From Aureibacillus halotolerans (lineage in GTDB: Bacteria > Bacillota > Bacilli > Bacillales > DSM-28697): a stretch of 64,000 nt of DNA. Position numbers and translations under genes: made by a program. A model generated the notes under the pieces. That model had not been told where the DNA came from. It did no database searches and worked only from the letters and a program-made list of their open reading frames with translations. Positions 11,230 through 19,062 of this stretch are shown here, one piece after another (position 1 is the first letter of the stretch; the number at the start of each line of letters is the position of its first letter). The DNA lies in assembly GCF_004363045.1 (NCBI RefSeq), contig NZ_SNYJ01000003.1, forward strand, positions 1-64,000, read 5' to 3'.

Positions 11230-11550
11230 ATGAAAATCGCGATATGGCGTCATGTATTGCTCGTCTCTACATTGTTAAGTGTCGGCTTATTTACGGTTTT
11301 GTTTACTGGTGGAGAACATCATGCACGTGCAAAACAAGATAAAATCGTTTTTACAAATGTTGTTGGCACATGTGAACATTGCGAGGTTACACCAGATAAG
11401 GTGATGAAAAAACTGCTCGGTGTGCAAAATACGTATATGACGACAGAAGGCCATTTAATCGTTTGGTATGACGACGAAGCCACGCGTCCAGAATGGCTGG
11501 CACAATCACTAAAATCGTCTGGGTATAAGCCAAAAGGCGTTCTTAAGTAA
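11230..11550 (+). CDS. Membrane-anchored heavy-metal-associated-like protein
   Basis: A 106-residue protein. Residues 5-27 form a single hydrophobic helix (signal anchor), followed by a domain of about 70 residues with GTCEHCEVTPDKVMKKLLGV near the start and a strand-helix ending in SSGYKP. The CxxC and overall ferredoxin-like pattern resemble heavy-metal-associated domains, but the order and the His between the cysteines are atypical, so metal binding is inference. The start is the ATG after AAGGAGGC (11216 onward). The longer frame upstream crosses the parE promoter and is rejected. If exported, the domain would face outside the membrane. Confidence 0.6.
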   Translation: MKIAIWRHVLLVSTLLSVGLFTVLFTGGEHHARAKQDKIVFTNVVGTCEHCEVTPDKVMKKLLGVQNTYMTTEGHLIVWYDDEATRPEWLAQSLKSSGYKPKGVLK

Positions 11551-11552
11551 AC

Positions 11553-12128
11553 CTATAAAATATGAATTGACCTTACTCTCATCATGACATTCGTAATGGC
11601 TGCAACGATTATGATCACAATCATTGAATACAAAAATGATCCACCACCAAGAACGAAGCCACCAAACACAATAATCATTGCATCAATTCCAAAAATAAAT
11701 GAGCTGACATGAATGGGTGTCACGCTAGACAGGCACTGGGCAAGTAGATCAATCGCCCCAGTGCCTGTGTGCTGACGAAGCATCAATCCTACCCCAACCC
11801 CAATAAAAAGACCACCCCACACAGCACTCATATACACCGGCCAGTGCCACCAGCTATGCATTGGCGATAATAAATCGATAAACAACGTCGAGGCAATTAA
11901 GCCTTGCACTGCATTGATAAAATACATTCTAAAATAGAACCATGCGAATAAATAGATTGGAAAGCTAATACATAAGATCATAAGACCCACATTCGTTCCA
12001 AACATATATTTCATAAGCAGGCTGAGGCCAACAACCCCACCATCAAGCAAATGGTGAGGGATGACAAAGCCATTAATGCCAATGCTAAATAAAAAGCTGC
12101 CCAAGAAAATCGCCAAGTATTTTTTCAT
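11553..12128 (-). CDS. YitT-family membrane protein
   Basis: A 191-residue integral membrane protein with five or six hydrophobic segments. The N-terminal MKKYLAIFLGSFLFSIGIN and the loop VIPHHLLDGGVVGLSLL match the YitT/DUF161 pattern, as does GVGLMLRQHTGTGAIDLLA. Only the membrane half is present; the DUF2179 C-terminal domain of longer family members is missing. ATG 12128 follows AGGAGG. The molecular function of the family is not established. The gene is convergent with the metal-binding-like gene, with 2 nt between stops. Confidence 0.75.
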   Translation of the reverse strand: MKKYLAIFLGSFLFSIGINGFVIPHHLLDGGVVGLSLLMKYMFGTNVGLMILCISFPIYLFAWFYFRMYFINAVQGLIASTLFIDLLSPMHSWWHWPVYMSAVWGGLFIGVGVGLMLRQHTGTGAIDLLAQCLSSVTPIHVSSFIFGIDAMIIVFGGFVLGGGSFLYSMIVIIIVAAITNVMMRVRSIHIL

Positions 12129-12207
12129 TTGTGTCCTCCTGTAGCTGACTCTGTGTGAGACAGTATATGTTAGACACACGTTGGCTAGTCCAATGCCTTA
12201 GTAGGCA

Positions 12208-12885
12208 TTAGTCTGAAATGCACCAGTTGATTGGTGTTAAACCGAATTGCTCAAGCGCTGCATTGCTCTTTGAAAAGGGCTTGCTGCCAAAAAATCCACG
12301 ATGAGCGGAAAGAGGACTGGGGTGTGGGGCTTCAAACACTTGATGTTTCGTTAGATCAAGCAGCTTGCGCTTTTCACGCGCGTGGCTGCCCCAAAGCAAA
12401 AAAATGACAGGCGTATCTCGTTCATTTAACACGTTTATAATGGCGTCGGTAAAAAACTCCCAGCCTTGCCCTCGATGGGAAGCTGCTTGACCCTGTCGTA
12501 CAGTTAAGGAGGTGTTCAACAAAAGGACACCTTCCTTGGCCCATTGCACAAGTGACCCATGTGTGGGAATTGGACAACCTAAATCATCGTTCAGTTCTTT
12601 GTACATATTTCGAAGACTGGGAGGCACATCGACCCCTTTTTGCACAGAAAAGCTAAGCCCATGTGCTTGCTGAGGCCCGTGGTAAGGATCTTGGCCGAGG
12701 ATCACGACTTTGGTGTTTTGATAAGAGGTATAATGCAAGGCGTTAAAAATATCATTCATATGCGGATAAATCGTTGTCCTCGTGTACTCATTTTTAAGAA
12801 ATGATCGGAGCTTTACATAATACGGTTTTTCAAACTCCTCACCAATAATGTCGTTCCAATCATTTTTTAGAATGTCTTTTGGCAT
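12208..12885 (-). CDS. ung: Uracil-DNA glycosylase (family 1)
   Basis: A 225-residue base-excision repair enzyme that removes uracil from DNA. The water-activating motif GQDPYHGP (Asp near residue 66) and the C-terminal DNA-intercalation motif [13 protein letters not shown] are intact, as are [17 protein letters not shown] and the uracil-binding Asn region. The length is normal. ATG 12885 follows a TGAGGA site. It is the downstream partner of the DUF3891 gene, 9 nt away, so the two form an operon. Confidence 0.96.
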   Translation of the reverse strand: MPKDILKNDWNDIIGEEFEKPYYVKLRSFLKNEYTRTTIYPHMNDIFNALHYTSYQNTKVVILGQDPYHGPQQAHGLSFSVQKGVDVPPSLRNMYKELNDDLGCPIPTHGSLVQWAKEGVLLLNTSLTVRQGQAASHRGQGWEFFTDAIINVLNERDTPVIFLLWGSHAREKRKLLDLTKHQVFEAPHPSPLSAHRGFFGSKPFSKSNAALEQFGLTPINWCISD

Positions 12886-12894
12886 ATTAATTCC

Positions 12895-13665
12895 TCATTT
12901 TATCGGTTGTATAGTCGTATGTAACTGCTGAAAACTATCCTTTTTCAAAGAGTAAGGAGCGTTGTGCTGTGTCATCTCTTCTCTTGTGACAAAGCAGTAT
13001 GGAATTGAGACCTCTTGTGGTGTAGTGAAAGGAAAAGGGTGCATGATGACTGTCTCCGTACGAGGCCACCACCCGACCACTGGATGGTTTCGGAGCGCAG
13101 GGGAACGGTATGGGAATCCTTGTTTGTACCACGGCCACTCCTCTTCTTTTTTTCTTCCAGGATGATTCAAACACAAATAAAGTGATAGGTGATCACAAAA
13201 CTGAAGCAACTCAAACGCATGTTGAAGGTCTTTTTCCGGAAGATTCACGTTTCCTTTCAGCCTCTTTTGGCGTGCTGCTTCCGCTCTAACAAACGCTACT
13301 TCTTCGTCAGCTAATGGACGGTCATGTTCAAAAAAAGACGTCATATGTAAACTGCATAGCAAACCAGCTACTGCATCCTGCTCTTCTACTCCGTTAATGC
13401 CTTCTGTGTATGCCTGGACTTTTGGAGCTGGTGGGTAATCTTCGAACGAATACGGAGCATTTGTATGTTCATTCCAAAGGAGTGTTCGATCCAACGATCT
13501 CCAGCCAATATCATGCGACGTTACGGCGAAGAGCCACTCGTCTTCAGAGATATTCGTAAAAGAACGCATTTGTGGCAGCAAACCGTAAGCTAATTCGCCT
13601 GACAACAGTCCGTGGTCATGCTGGCGAATGCAAATAAAGCCATCTTGATGCTGTTTTATGATCAT
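12895..13665 (-). CDS. DUF3891-family protein
   Basis: A 256-residue cytoplasmic protein. The N-terminus IRQHDHGLLSGELA and FAVTSHDIGWRSLD, with conserved His/Asp pairs, fit the DUF3891 family as I remember it. The His-Asp arrangement is reminiscent of HD-type hydrolases, but no activity is assigned. The start follows GAAGGTGT. It is co-transcribed with ung; the association looks structural and gives no clear functional hint. Confidence 0.65.
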   Translation of the reverse strand: MIIKQHQDGFICIRQHDHGLLSGELAYGLLPQMRSFTNISEDEWLFAVTSHDIGWRSLDRTLLWNEHTNAPYSFEDYPPAPKVQAYTEGINGVEEQDAVAGLLCSLHMTSFFEHDRPLADEEVAFVRAEAARQKRLKGNVNLPEKDLQHAFELLQFCDHLSLYLCLNHPGRKKEEEWPWYKQGFPYRSPALRNHPVVGWWPRTETVIMHPFPFTTPQEVSIPYCFVTREEMTQHNAPYSLKKDSFQQLHTTIQPIK

Positions 13666-13711
13666 GGGTTACACCTTCTTTTCGTCAGTGTATCATTGAT
13701 TAGGGCAGGAA

Positions 13712-13733
13712 AAAAGACCGTTTTAAACGGTCT
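13712..13733 (-). terminator. Terminator beyond repeat array A1
   Basis: GAGACCGTTT and AAACGGTCTT form a near-perfect stem followed by TTTTTT on the minus strand. It would stop minus-strand transcripts that cross array A1 from the IDEAL-domain gene before they enter the DUF3891/ung operon. Confidence 0.7.
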
Positions 13734-13735
13734 CA

Positions 13736-14476
13736 GGCTTTTGACAAGCGCTCGCTTTCTTCGTTGCTTCGCCGTGAGCGGTGCTCATTGCCCGAAAAGG
13801 CAACTCCGCTCCTCTCAAGGCTTTGCGCCTCGAAAGACAAGCGCTTTCAATGCGCCTGAACATTGATGGCTTTTGACAAGTGCTCGCTTTCTTCGTTGCT
13901 TTGCCGTAAATGGTGCTCATTGCCCGAAAAGGCAACATGCGCTCCTCTCAAGGCTTTGCGCCTCGAAAGACAAGCGCTTTCAATGCGCCTGAACATTGAT
14001 GGCTTTTGACAAGTGCTCGCTTTCTTCGTTGCTTTGCCGTAAATGGTGCTCATTGCCCGAAAAGGCAACATGCGCTCCTCTCAAGGCTTTGCGCCTCGGT
14101 AGACAAGCGCTTTCAATGCGCCTGAACATTGATGGCTTTTGACAAGCGCTCGCTTTCTTCGTTGCTTCGCCGTAAATGGTGCTCATTGCCCGAAAAGGCA
14201 ACATGCGCTCCTCTCAAGGCTTTGCGCCTCGGAAGACAAGCGCTTTCAATGCCTGAACATTGATGGCTTTTGATAAGCGCTTGCTTTCTTCGTTGCTTTG
14301 CATTGAGCGGTGCGCTTTTCCCGAGAAGGCAACCGTGCTTCCCCTCAAGAATAAGCGCCTCAAAAGATAAGCGCTTTCAATACGCCTTGAACGATGATGG
14401 TCTGGAACCTCATCCTAGGCTTTTGATAAGCGCTTGGTTTATTTGCTTCGTTATAGGGTGCTCTTGATTCTCGAAA
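13736..14476. repeat. Tandem array A1, five ~131-153 bp units plus a partial
   Basis: Units begin with GGCTTTTGACAAG at 13736, 13868, 14001, 14134, 14265 and 14418, so spacings are 132, 133, 133, 131 and 153. The first four are nearly identical; the fifth is diverged and the sixth truncated. Each unit holds a small hairpin, TTGCC-cgaaaa-GGCAA, and the 10-mer GACAAGCGCT near both ends. Because 133 is not a multiple of three, the similar peptides read from successive units lie in different frames, which argues against coding. The same family recurs at 15403, 21125 and 39296. Confidence 0.9.
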
Positions 14477-14487
14477 TGCCTATGACT

Positions 14488-14835
14488 TTATGCTGCACCA
14501 ACAGGATCTTGCTGATGGTTGTTATCTGTCTCGCGTAAACGTTTTGTCAGCAGCATGAACGTCTCACGATCTTTTTCCATTAATGCGATGTCAACCATAT
14601 TCAACAGCTGTCCTCTTTCCATTAAATCAAATACAGGCAGCCTTTTTACGAGATTTTGAAAGGTCACGATTTTTTTATGAACAAGGGAAGAATGATCACA
14701 TTCTGTAACAGTCACTTTCACTGATCCATTCACTTCTTCGTAAGATTCTACATATCCAATAAACATTTCATCATTTACTGTTCTACCGCTTACCCAGTCT
14801 CCAACTCGTAGCCAATTATTTTGATCGTGTGCCAT
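14488..14835 (-). CDS. IDEAL-domain protein
   Basis: A 115-residue soluble protein. The N-terminal 60 residues look like a small beta barrel (WLRVGDWVSGRTVNDEMFIG). Near the C-terminus, VDIALMEKDRETFMLLTKRL matches the IDEAL domain found in short Bacillus proteins such as YpiB. The ATG at 14835 with GGTGAG upstream is preferred to an in-frame GTG at 14844. The gene ends about 12 nt before repeat array A1. Its function is unknown. Confidence 0.6.
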   Translation of the reverse strand: MAHDQNNWLRVGDWVSGRTVNDEMFIGYVESYEEVNGSVKVTVTECDHSSLVHKKIVTFQNLVKRLPVFDLMERGQLLNMVDIALMEKDRETFMLLTKRLRETDNNHQQDPVGAA

Positions 14836-14937
14836 GCTGCTCACCTTCCCTTCACTTTTTTATGCAGGCACTTAATATAAGCTATTACGTTACAATCTAT
14901 ATACCCGATTGTTCGTGAGGCTAAACGCGATGGGCGT

Positions 14938-15291
14938 CTAGTTTGCGATGGCCTGTTCAAGACGTGATTTGTTTGTCTTCTGAATAAAAAGAGATGGTGT
15001 CTCCAAATCTTCCTCCACCAAGCGCTTTTCGATAATAGCAATTCGCTTATGAATGGCGCCATCAAAGTTCTTCACTCGTGCATACAAATCATCTAAAAAC
15101 AAATCCCTCGGACGACCAAAACGATGCGCCTCTTCTATAATCTCGCCAATTAAATCATCATCGAGCATTATCTCATTAAAGTATTCGTCAAATGTATTGA
15201 TACGCTGACGCTCCAGCAACGCGTCTTCAAAGTCTTCAAACAACGCATTGAAATCTTTGGAAATTTCAAAGATAAATTGTTCGTAAATCAT
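14938..15291 (-). CDS. Hypothetical acidic helical protein, 117 aa
   Basis: Not recognised. The protein is highly charged and predicted helical, rich in Glu/Asp/Leu in its first 60 residues and ending in a basic stretch (IQKTNKSRLEQAIAN). ATG 15291 is preceded by AAAGGAGAAAACC, a clear ribosome-binding site. It precedes the IDEAL-domain gene on the same strand, about 100 nt away, and may share its transcript. No membrane segment or signal peptide is present. Confidence 0.5.
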   Translation of the reverse strand: MIYEQFIFEISKDFNALFEDFEDALLERQRINTFDEYFNEIMLDDDLIGEIIEEAHRFGRPRDLFLDDLYARVKNFDGAIHKRIAIIEKRLVEEDLETPSLFIQKTNKSRLEQAIAN

Positions 15292-15402
15292 GGTTTTCTC
15301 CTTTCTACTACAGTTCGCTTTGCGAAGATAAAGCCTATTCAATCTTTTGCTTCTGAACTATATTACTATGCAGTAATGTGCTTTTAATCGTGTGTAAACG
15401 CC

Positions 15403-15446
15403 TCAGGCTTTTAAGAAACGAGCGCTTTCAATGCGCCTGTTTTTTG
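15403..15446. repeat. Family A remnant with internal deletion
   Basis: CAGGCTTTTAAGAAACGAGCGCTTTCAATGCGCC-like sequence joins the two ends of a family A unit and lacks the middle ~90 bp. It looks like a deletion derivative. Confidence 0.6.
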
Positions 15447-15587
15447 AGACTTTGCAAATCGCATCTTATCAATTACATCTTTTTAGTGCTTTTTCAACCA
15501 ATTTTGTTGGTTAACGGTTGAAAATGAAGCTACATGATCTTTCTCATTTTATACATCCTTTACGATGACCCAAAAACGGCTATTAGT

Positions 15588-15712
15588 GAGACTCCTGTGG
15601 GAAAGCGAGCCAAGCGAGACCCCACAGAGCGTGAACACGCTCGAGGAGGCGCAGCAGAAGCCCGGCGGCAAAGAAAACACGACGAGGTCTTTTCGAGTCG
15701 ATGTTGCACTTG
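15588..15712. repeat. Family C element C1, rearranged
   Basis: The left half (15588-15660) follows the family C order: GAGACTCC, stem CTGTGGG/CCCACAG, then hairpin GAGCGTGAACACGCTC. The right part (about 15663-15710) matches the right part of C3 only in reverse complement, including ACACGACGAGGTC. The terminal GGAGTCT is absent. C1 is therefore an inverted or recombined copy. Confidence 0.75.
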
Positions 15713-15906
15713 TACCCTTTAGGGTGAAAGCGAACGTATAGCCGGTTGCCTATAGAGATGTTTTCTAGCTATACTTTGTGCGAAAACAAGCACCAAAATC
15801 CATTCTGAATTAAAATAAGATCTAAATTACCGGAAAGAGCATTAGTTTCTGCATTAAAACGCAGCTAGAGAATAGCGATCATTATTCGACCGACCTCTTG
15901 CTTTTC

Positions 15907-16443
15907 TCAGGAGGGCGTTTGGAATGGTGTGAGTTGATGCAAGTGTTGGATGGACTTTTCATTGATAGACATGACGGGTCGAGGGCATTGTTCTATAAGC
16001 CTGTTGTGGTATGTCGTCCTTCGAAGTGGCCATAACCTAGGTGACCTTTTCATTTTTCGAAGGACAATTAAGTCGATGTGTTCGGCAATTGCAAAATCAG
16101 AAATTGAAATCACTGGATCGCCACCTACCACTTTGAATTCGGCATGCAAGCCGTTTTTCCAAAGTATTCTTCGAGCTGGGCGAAACATTTCTTCTGCTGC
16201 CATTTTCCATCGCTTTTGTTTTAGTCGGAAAGGAGTTTCTTCTGAAGGTGAGGTGCTAGTGGACGTGGCAATAAGGTACGAAACGCCTTGAATGGCTGCT
16301 GGCTTCGCTCCCTCCCTCTCACTAATCACGGCAAGGAGAATGAGTTGACTGCCTGACGCTTCTAGTAATGGGGCAACTACATCAATGGCATCTAAACATT
16401 TTAAAGATCCATCCAATACAACGGCTACCTTCTTCAACCCCAC
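15907..16443 (-). CDS. UspA-like universal stress protein
   Basis: A 178-residue protein with a Usp-type alpha/beta fold: the N-terminal strand KKVAVVLDGSLKCLDAIDV and C-terminal SDFAIAEHIDLIVLRKMKRS followed by a PVMSI strand. A loop of about 30 residues rich in Ser/Thr/Pro is inserted after the second strand. The glycine-rich ATP-binding loop of classical UspA is not clear, so nucleotide binding is doubtful. The start is GTG with AGGAGG 10 nt upstream. It is monocistronic and divergent from the dapA leader. Confidence 0.65.
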   Translation of the reverse strand: MGLKKVAVVLDGSLKCLDAIDVVAPLLEASGSQLILLAVISEREGAKPAAIQGVSYLIATSTSTSPSEETPFRLKQKRWKMAAEEMFRPARRILWKNGLHAEFKVVGGDPVISISDFAIAEHIDLIVLRKMKRSPRLWPLRRTTYHNRLIEQCPRPVMSINEKSIQHLHQLTPFQTPS

Positions 16444-16547
16444 TCGTAAAGCACCTCCTGAAATAGTAGTTTTTAGAATTTTCCCCCATATAATCGATTT
16501 TAAACACAGAAGCTCAATGAACTTCTTGCTCTTCTAATAAAACATCA

Positions 16548-16603
16548 TTGCGGCGCATGACAATGTTTGTTATAGTGGATGCAACGATAGAATTCATTCT
16601 ATC
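16548..16603 (+). promoter_or_regulatory. dapA promoter and palindrome at the transcript start
   Basis: TTGCGG (16548-16553) and TATAGT (16571-16576) are 17 nt apart. Transcription should begin near 16583. At 16586-16603 lies a perfect inverted repeat, GATAGAAT-tc-ATTCTATC, inside the early leader, ahead of the lysine riboswitch. It could be an operator or a 5' protective hairpin. Confidence 0.65.
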
Positions 16604-16621
16604 AATTCAATTAAATAATTA

Positions 16622-16800
16622 AATTGGGTAGAGGTGCGGTAACCATTAGTAAACTGTTGGAGGCAATGAGGCCAATGAAGCAGTTGAAAGGGGGAATCGC
16701 CGAAGCAGGAAGATGACTCAAACGTCTGTCTGCTGGTTTTGTATTGAATAAATGCAGAACTGTCATATAGTGAATAACTATGTGGAGGGCTATCTCTTGC
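16622..16800 (+). promoter_or_regulatory. Lysine riboswitch (L box)
   Basis: The core strings of the L-box aptamer are present in order: GTAGAGGTGCGG, a variable arm, GAAAGGGGGAATCGCCGAAGCA, a stem ending in TGCTGGT, TTGAATAAATGCAGAACTGTCA, and GGAGGGCTATCTC. The order and spacing closely follow the leader of Bacillus subtilis lysC as I remember it. P1 is closed by GTAGAGG with CTATCTC. It is followed by an intrinsic terminator and then dapA. High lysine should stabilise the aptamer, allow the terminator to form and lower dapA expression. Confidence 0.95.
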
Positions 16801-16827
16801 AATAGAGGCACATGACGTGATGTTTCT

Positions 16828-16869
16828 AGCAGCAACGAGACGCTTATTTTCTCGGATGCTGCTTTTTTT
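16828..16869 (+). terminator. Riboswitch-controlled terminator
   Basis: AGCAGCAACGAG and CTCGGATGCTGCT form a stem with a small internal loop, followed by a run of seven T. It is placed directly after the lysine aptamer and 83 nt before dapA, the expected expression platform. Confidence 0.85.
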
Positions 16870-16952
16870 CGCATCATGGATTAACTTAGCCATACCCTCT
16901 CGTCTCTGACGACTGCTACACAAAATTAAGACACTTTTTTGGAGGGTTTTTT

Positions 16953-17855
16953 ATGTATTTTGGACGAATTATGACAGCGATGGCGACGCCATTTGATCAC
17001 CAACAGCGAGTTGATGTGGAAGGCATCCATACACTCGTCAATCATTTAATATCAACGGGCACAGACGCGATCATCGCGTGTGGGACGACTGGAGAAAGCC
17101 CAGTGCTTAGTGATGAAGAAAGAGCACTCGTTATCTCTGAAACGGTGAAAGCCGCTAAAAAACGTGTGCCTGTCATTGCGGGAACCGGCTCAAATAACAC
17201 AGCCCAATCGATTGCAGTAACGAAATCAGCTGAGGTTCTTGGGGCAGATGGGATCATGCTCGTTACCCCCTATTACAATCGCCCAAGCCAAGAAGGTTTG
17301 TTTCAACATTTCAGTGCTATTGTGAAGGAAACGAAATTGCCCGTCATGCTTTACAATGTACCTGGTCGCACAGCGGTGAATTTGCTAGCAGACACAGTCA
17401 TTCGTTTATCTGCTTTAGACAATGTGGTTGCCTTGAAAGAAGCCACAGATGATTTTACGAAAATCTCGGCTATTATCGAAGGAACGCCAAACGATTTTCA
17501 TGTATATACAGGCGAGGACCATTTAACCTTACCTGCAGTTGCCGTAGGTTGCTCTGGTGTCGTCTCAGTGGCAAGCCATCTTTTTGGCGCAGAAATGAAC
17601 AAAATGCTTGATGCGTATTTCAACGGGTCACCTGCTTTAGCCGCTCAAATTCATCGAGATCTAACACCTCGGATGAAGGCATTGTTCATGGCTCCGAGCC
17701 CTTCTCCACTAAAAGCAGCTTTAACGTATACAGGACTTCCGGCTGGTTCTGTTCGACTGCCGTTACTGCCTTTGGATGAAGCGGAAACTGAACAATTGAC
17801 AAGCACTTTATTTGGTCCGCGTATTGTTTCACAGCAACAAAAAAACATCCCTTGA
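16953..17855 (+). CDS. dapA: 4-hydroxy-tetrahydrodipicolinate synthase
   Basis: A 300-residue TIM-barrel enzyme condensing pyruvate with aspartate semialdehyde, the first committed step to diaminopimelate, lysine and dipicolinate. The Schiff-base lysine is K162 in VVALKEATDD; Y134 and R139 lie in MLYNVPGRT; the threonines of CGTTGES are at 45-46. GGAGGG precedes the ATG. This gene stands alone behind its own lysine riboswitch. It may be a second dapA dedicated to lysine-regulated synthesis, with another copy in the usual asd-dapG cluster outside this window (inference). Confidence 0.95.
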   Translation: MYFGRIMTAMATPFDHQQRVDVEGIHTLVNHLISTGTDAIIACGTTGESPVLSDEERALVISETVKAAKKRVPVIAGTGSNNTAQSIAVTKSAEVLGADGIMLVTPYYNRPSQEGLFQHFSAIVKETKLPVMLYNVPGRTAVNLLADTVIRLSALDNVVALKEATDDFTKISAIIEGTPNDFHVYTGEDHLTLPAVAVGCSGVVSVASHLFGAEMNKMLDAYFNGSPALAAQIHRDLTPRMKALFMAPSPSPLKAALTYTGLPAGSVRLPLLPLDEAETEQLTSTLFGPRIVSQQQKNIP

Positions 17856-17880
17856 ATTGGGATGTAACGACATATGTTGC

Positions 17881-17914
17881 CCCCTTCATCCTTTCTATGG
17901 ATGAAGGGGTTTTT
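17881..17914 (+). terminator. Terminator after dapA
   Basis: CCCCTTCATC and GATGAAGGGG form a strong stem followed by TTTTT. It lies between the converging dapA and sugar isomerase genes. Confidence 0.9.
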
Positions 17915-17940
17915 CATATTCAAAGCTTCTTTAATGAGGT

Positions 17941-18813
17941 TCAAGCTGTTTGATTTTTCGCTAAGTCTGCGAACAGCGCTTTCACATTGTTTAAAGACAA
18001 TTCGGCAGCCCAGAGACATTCTTCTGGTCCTTCGAATTCAACAGACACGTAACCATCATAAGAAGCTGCTACACGTCGCGCGATTGCTGAAAGATCAACG
18101 CCACCGTCCCCAATAACGGTCCCCCTTAGATAAGAGCCATAGGGCGTTTGAATCCAATGCCCACCAGGAGTTCGTTCACCTCTGCGAATGAGGAAATCCT
18201 TAAAATGAACCATCGATGCAAGCTCAAGCGTCTTCATCACCGAAGCTTCAGGCTCCTCGTCAACACATAAATAGTTACCGACATCTAACGTTAAAGCAAA
18301 GTTAGTTTCATTTACTGCCGCAATAAGTCGGGATACACGCTCTGCGCCTTGTACATAAAAGCCATGATTTTCAACACTCGTCGTAATCTCTGCCCCTTTT
18401 GCGTATTGTGCCACTTCACGACAAGCGTCAGCGAGCGCTGATAAATCACGGTCGAAATGGTTGATCGTGAGACGATCATCACGATGGCTCGCAACGTCAT
18501 GGCGCATGCGCTTTACACCAAGCGCTTCAGCAATATCGACTTCACGTTTCAAGCGCTCAACCTCAGCAGTGGACACTTGCCCGTCATCGGTGAGCACTTG
18601 ACCGCCAATTGCATAATTTGAAATTTCGAGACCAATGTCCTGGCCTTTTTTACGAATATCTCTAGCCACTTGCACGTTCACATCAAAGCCGATTGGGACA
18701 ATCTCTATATGCTCTGCCCCTTTTTCCTTTATCCATTCCATCGCACCAAAAATGTCAAAATGGCCAGAAGAAATCGCACGAGAAACACTGTATGAACTGA
18801 CACCAAATTTCAT
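17941..18813 (-). CDS. Sugar phosphate isomerase/epimerase-like (xylose isomerase-type TIM barrel)
   Basis: A 290-residue TIM-barrel protein. The N-terminal strand KFGVSSYSVSRAI, the metal-site segments TTSVENHGFYV (Glu) and TLDVGNYLCVD (Asp), MVHFKDFLI (His) and the C-terminal YVSVEFEGPEE (Glu) give the four-ligand divalent-metal pattern of the AP-endonuclease-2/xylose-isomerase superfamily. ATG 18813 is preferred to 18831 because an AAAGGGTG site sits upstream. It is monocistronic. The substrate, probably a sugar or inositol-like compound, cannot be deduced. Confidence 0.8.
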   Translation of the reverse strand: MKFGVSSYSVSRAISSGHFDIFGAMEWIKEKGAEHIEIVPIGFDVNVQVARDIRKKGQDIGLEISNYAIGGQVLTDDGQVSTAEVERLKREVDIAEALGVKRMRHDVASHRDDRLTINHFDRDLSALADACREVAQYAKGAEITTSVENHGFYVQGAERVSRLIAAVNETNFALTLDVGNYLCVDEEPEASVMKTLELASMVHFKDFLIRRGERTPGGHWIQTPYGSYLRGTVIGDGGVDLSAIARRVAASYDGYVSVEFEGPEECLWAAELSLNNVKALFADLAKNQTA

Positions 18814-18974
18814 GACCGCACACCCTTTCACTTTCGTATTTTAGTCTATGAAAATTCCATCATTTCAGCTTTTCCTAGAGGATTTCAAAAAAAACCTCTA
18901 GAAGAAACCCCGTTGAAATGTATTCATCGTCTCACACATTCGATAACTTTCGACATAATCCTTCTCTATTGACC

Positions 18975-19014
18975 AAAAAAATAAAATAAACCTCCAAAAA
19001 GAGGAGGTTTAAAG
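18975..19014 (-). terminator. Terminator after trhO
   Basis: AAACCTCC and GGAGGTTT pair around a short loop. On the minus strand the stem is followed by TATTTTATTTTTTT. Confidence 0.8.
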
Positions 19015-19062
19015 GTGTAAAAAATTCAATTCATAGGCAGCTCAAAAAAACAGGCGCACCAT

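Noticed and set aside
13723-14204. Three overlapping minus-strand frames with nearly identical peptides (MLPFRAMSTIYGK and similar).
   Set aside because: They are translations of successive family A repeat units. The period is 132-133 bp, so the frame shifts, and none has a ribosome-binding site.
13736-14476. CRISPR array.
   Set aside because: The repeats are contiguous, 131-153 bp long and without unique spacers. No cas genes are in the window.
15534-15722. A 62-codon frame across the family C1 element.
   Set aside because: It follows the repeat rather than a gene and has no start signal.
16594-16923. Two minus-strand frames of 88 and 109 codons upstream of dapA.
   Set aside because: They are antisense to the lysine riboswitch and terminator and have no protein-like features.
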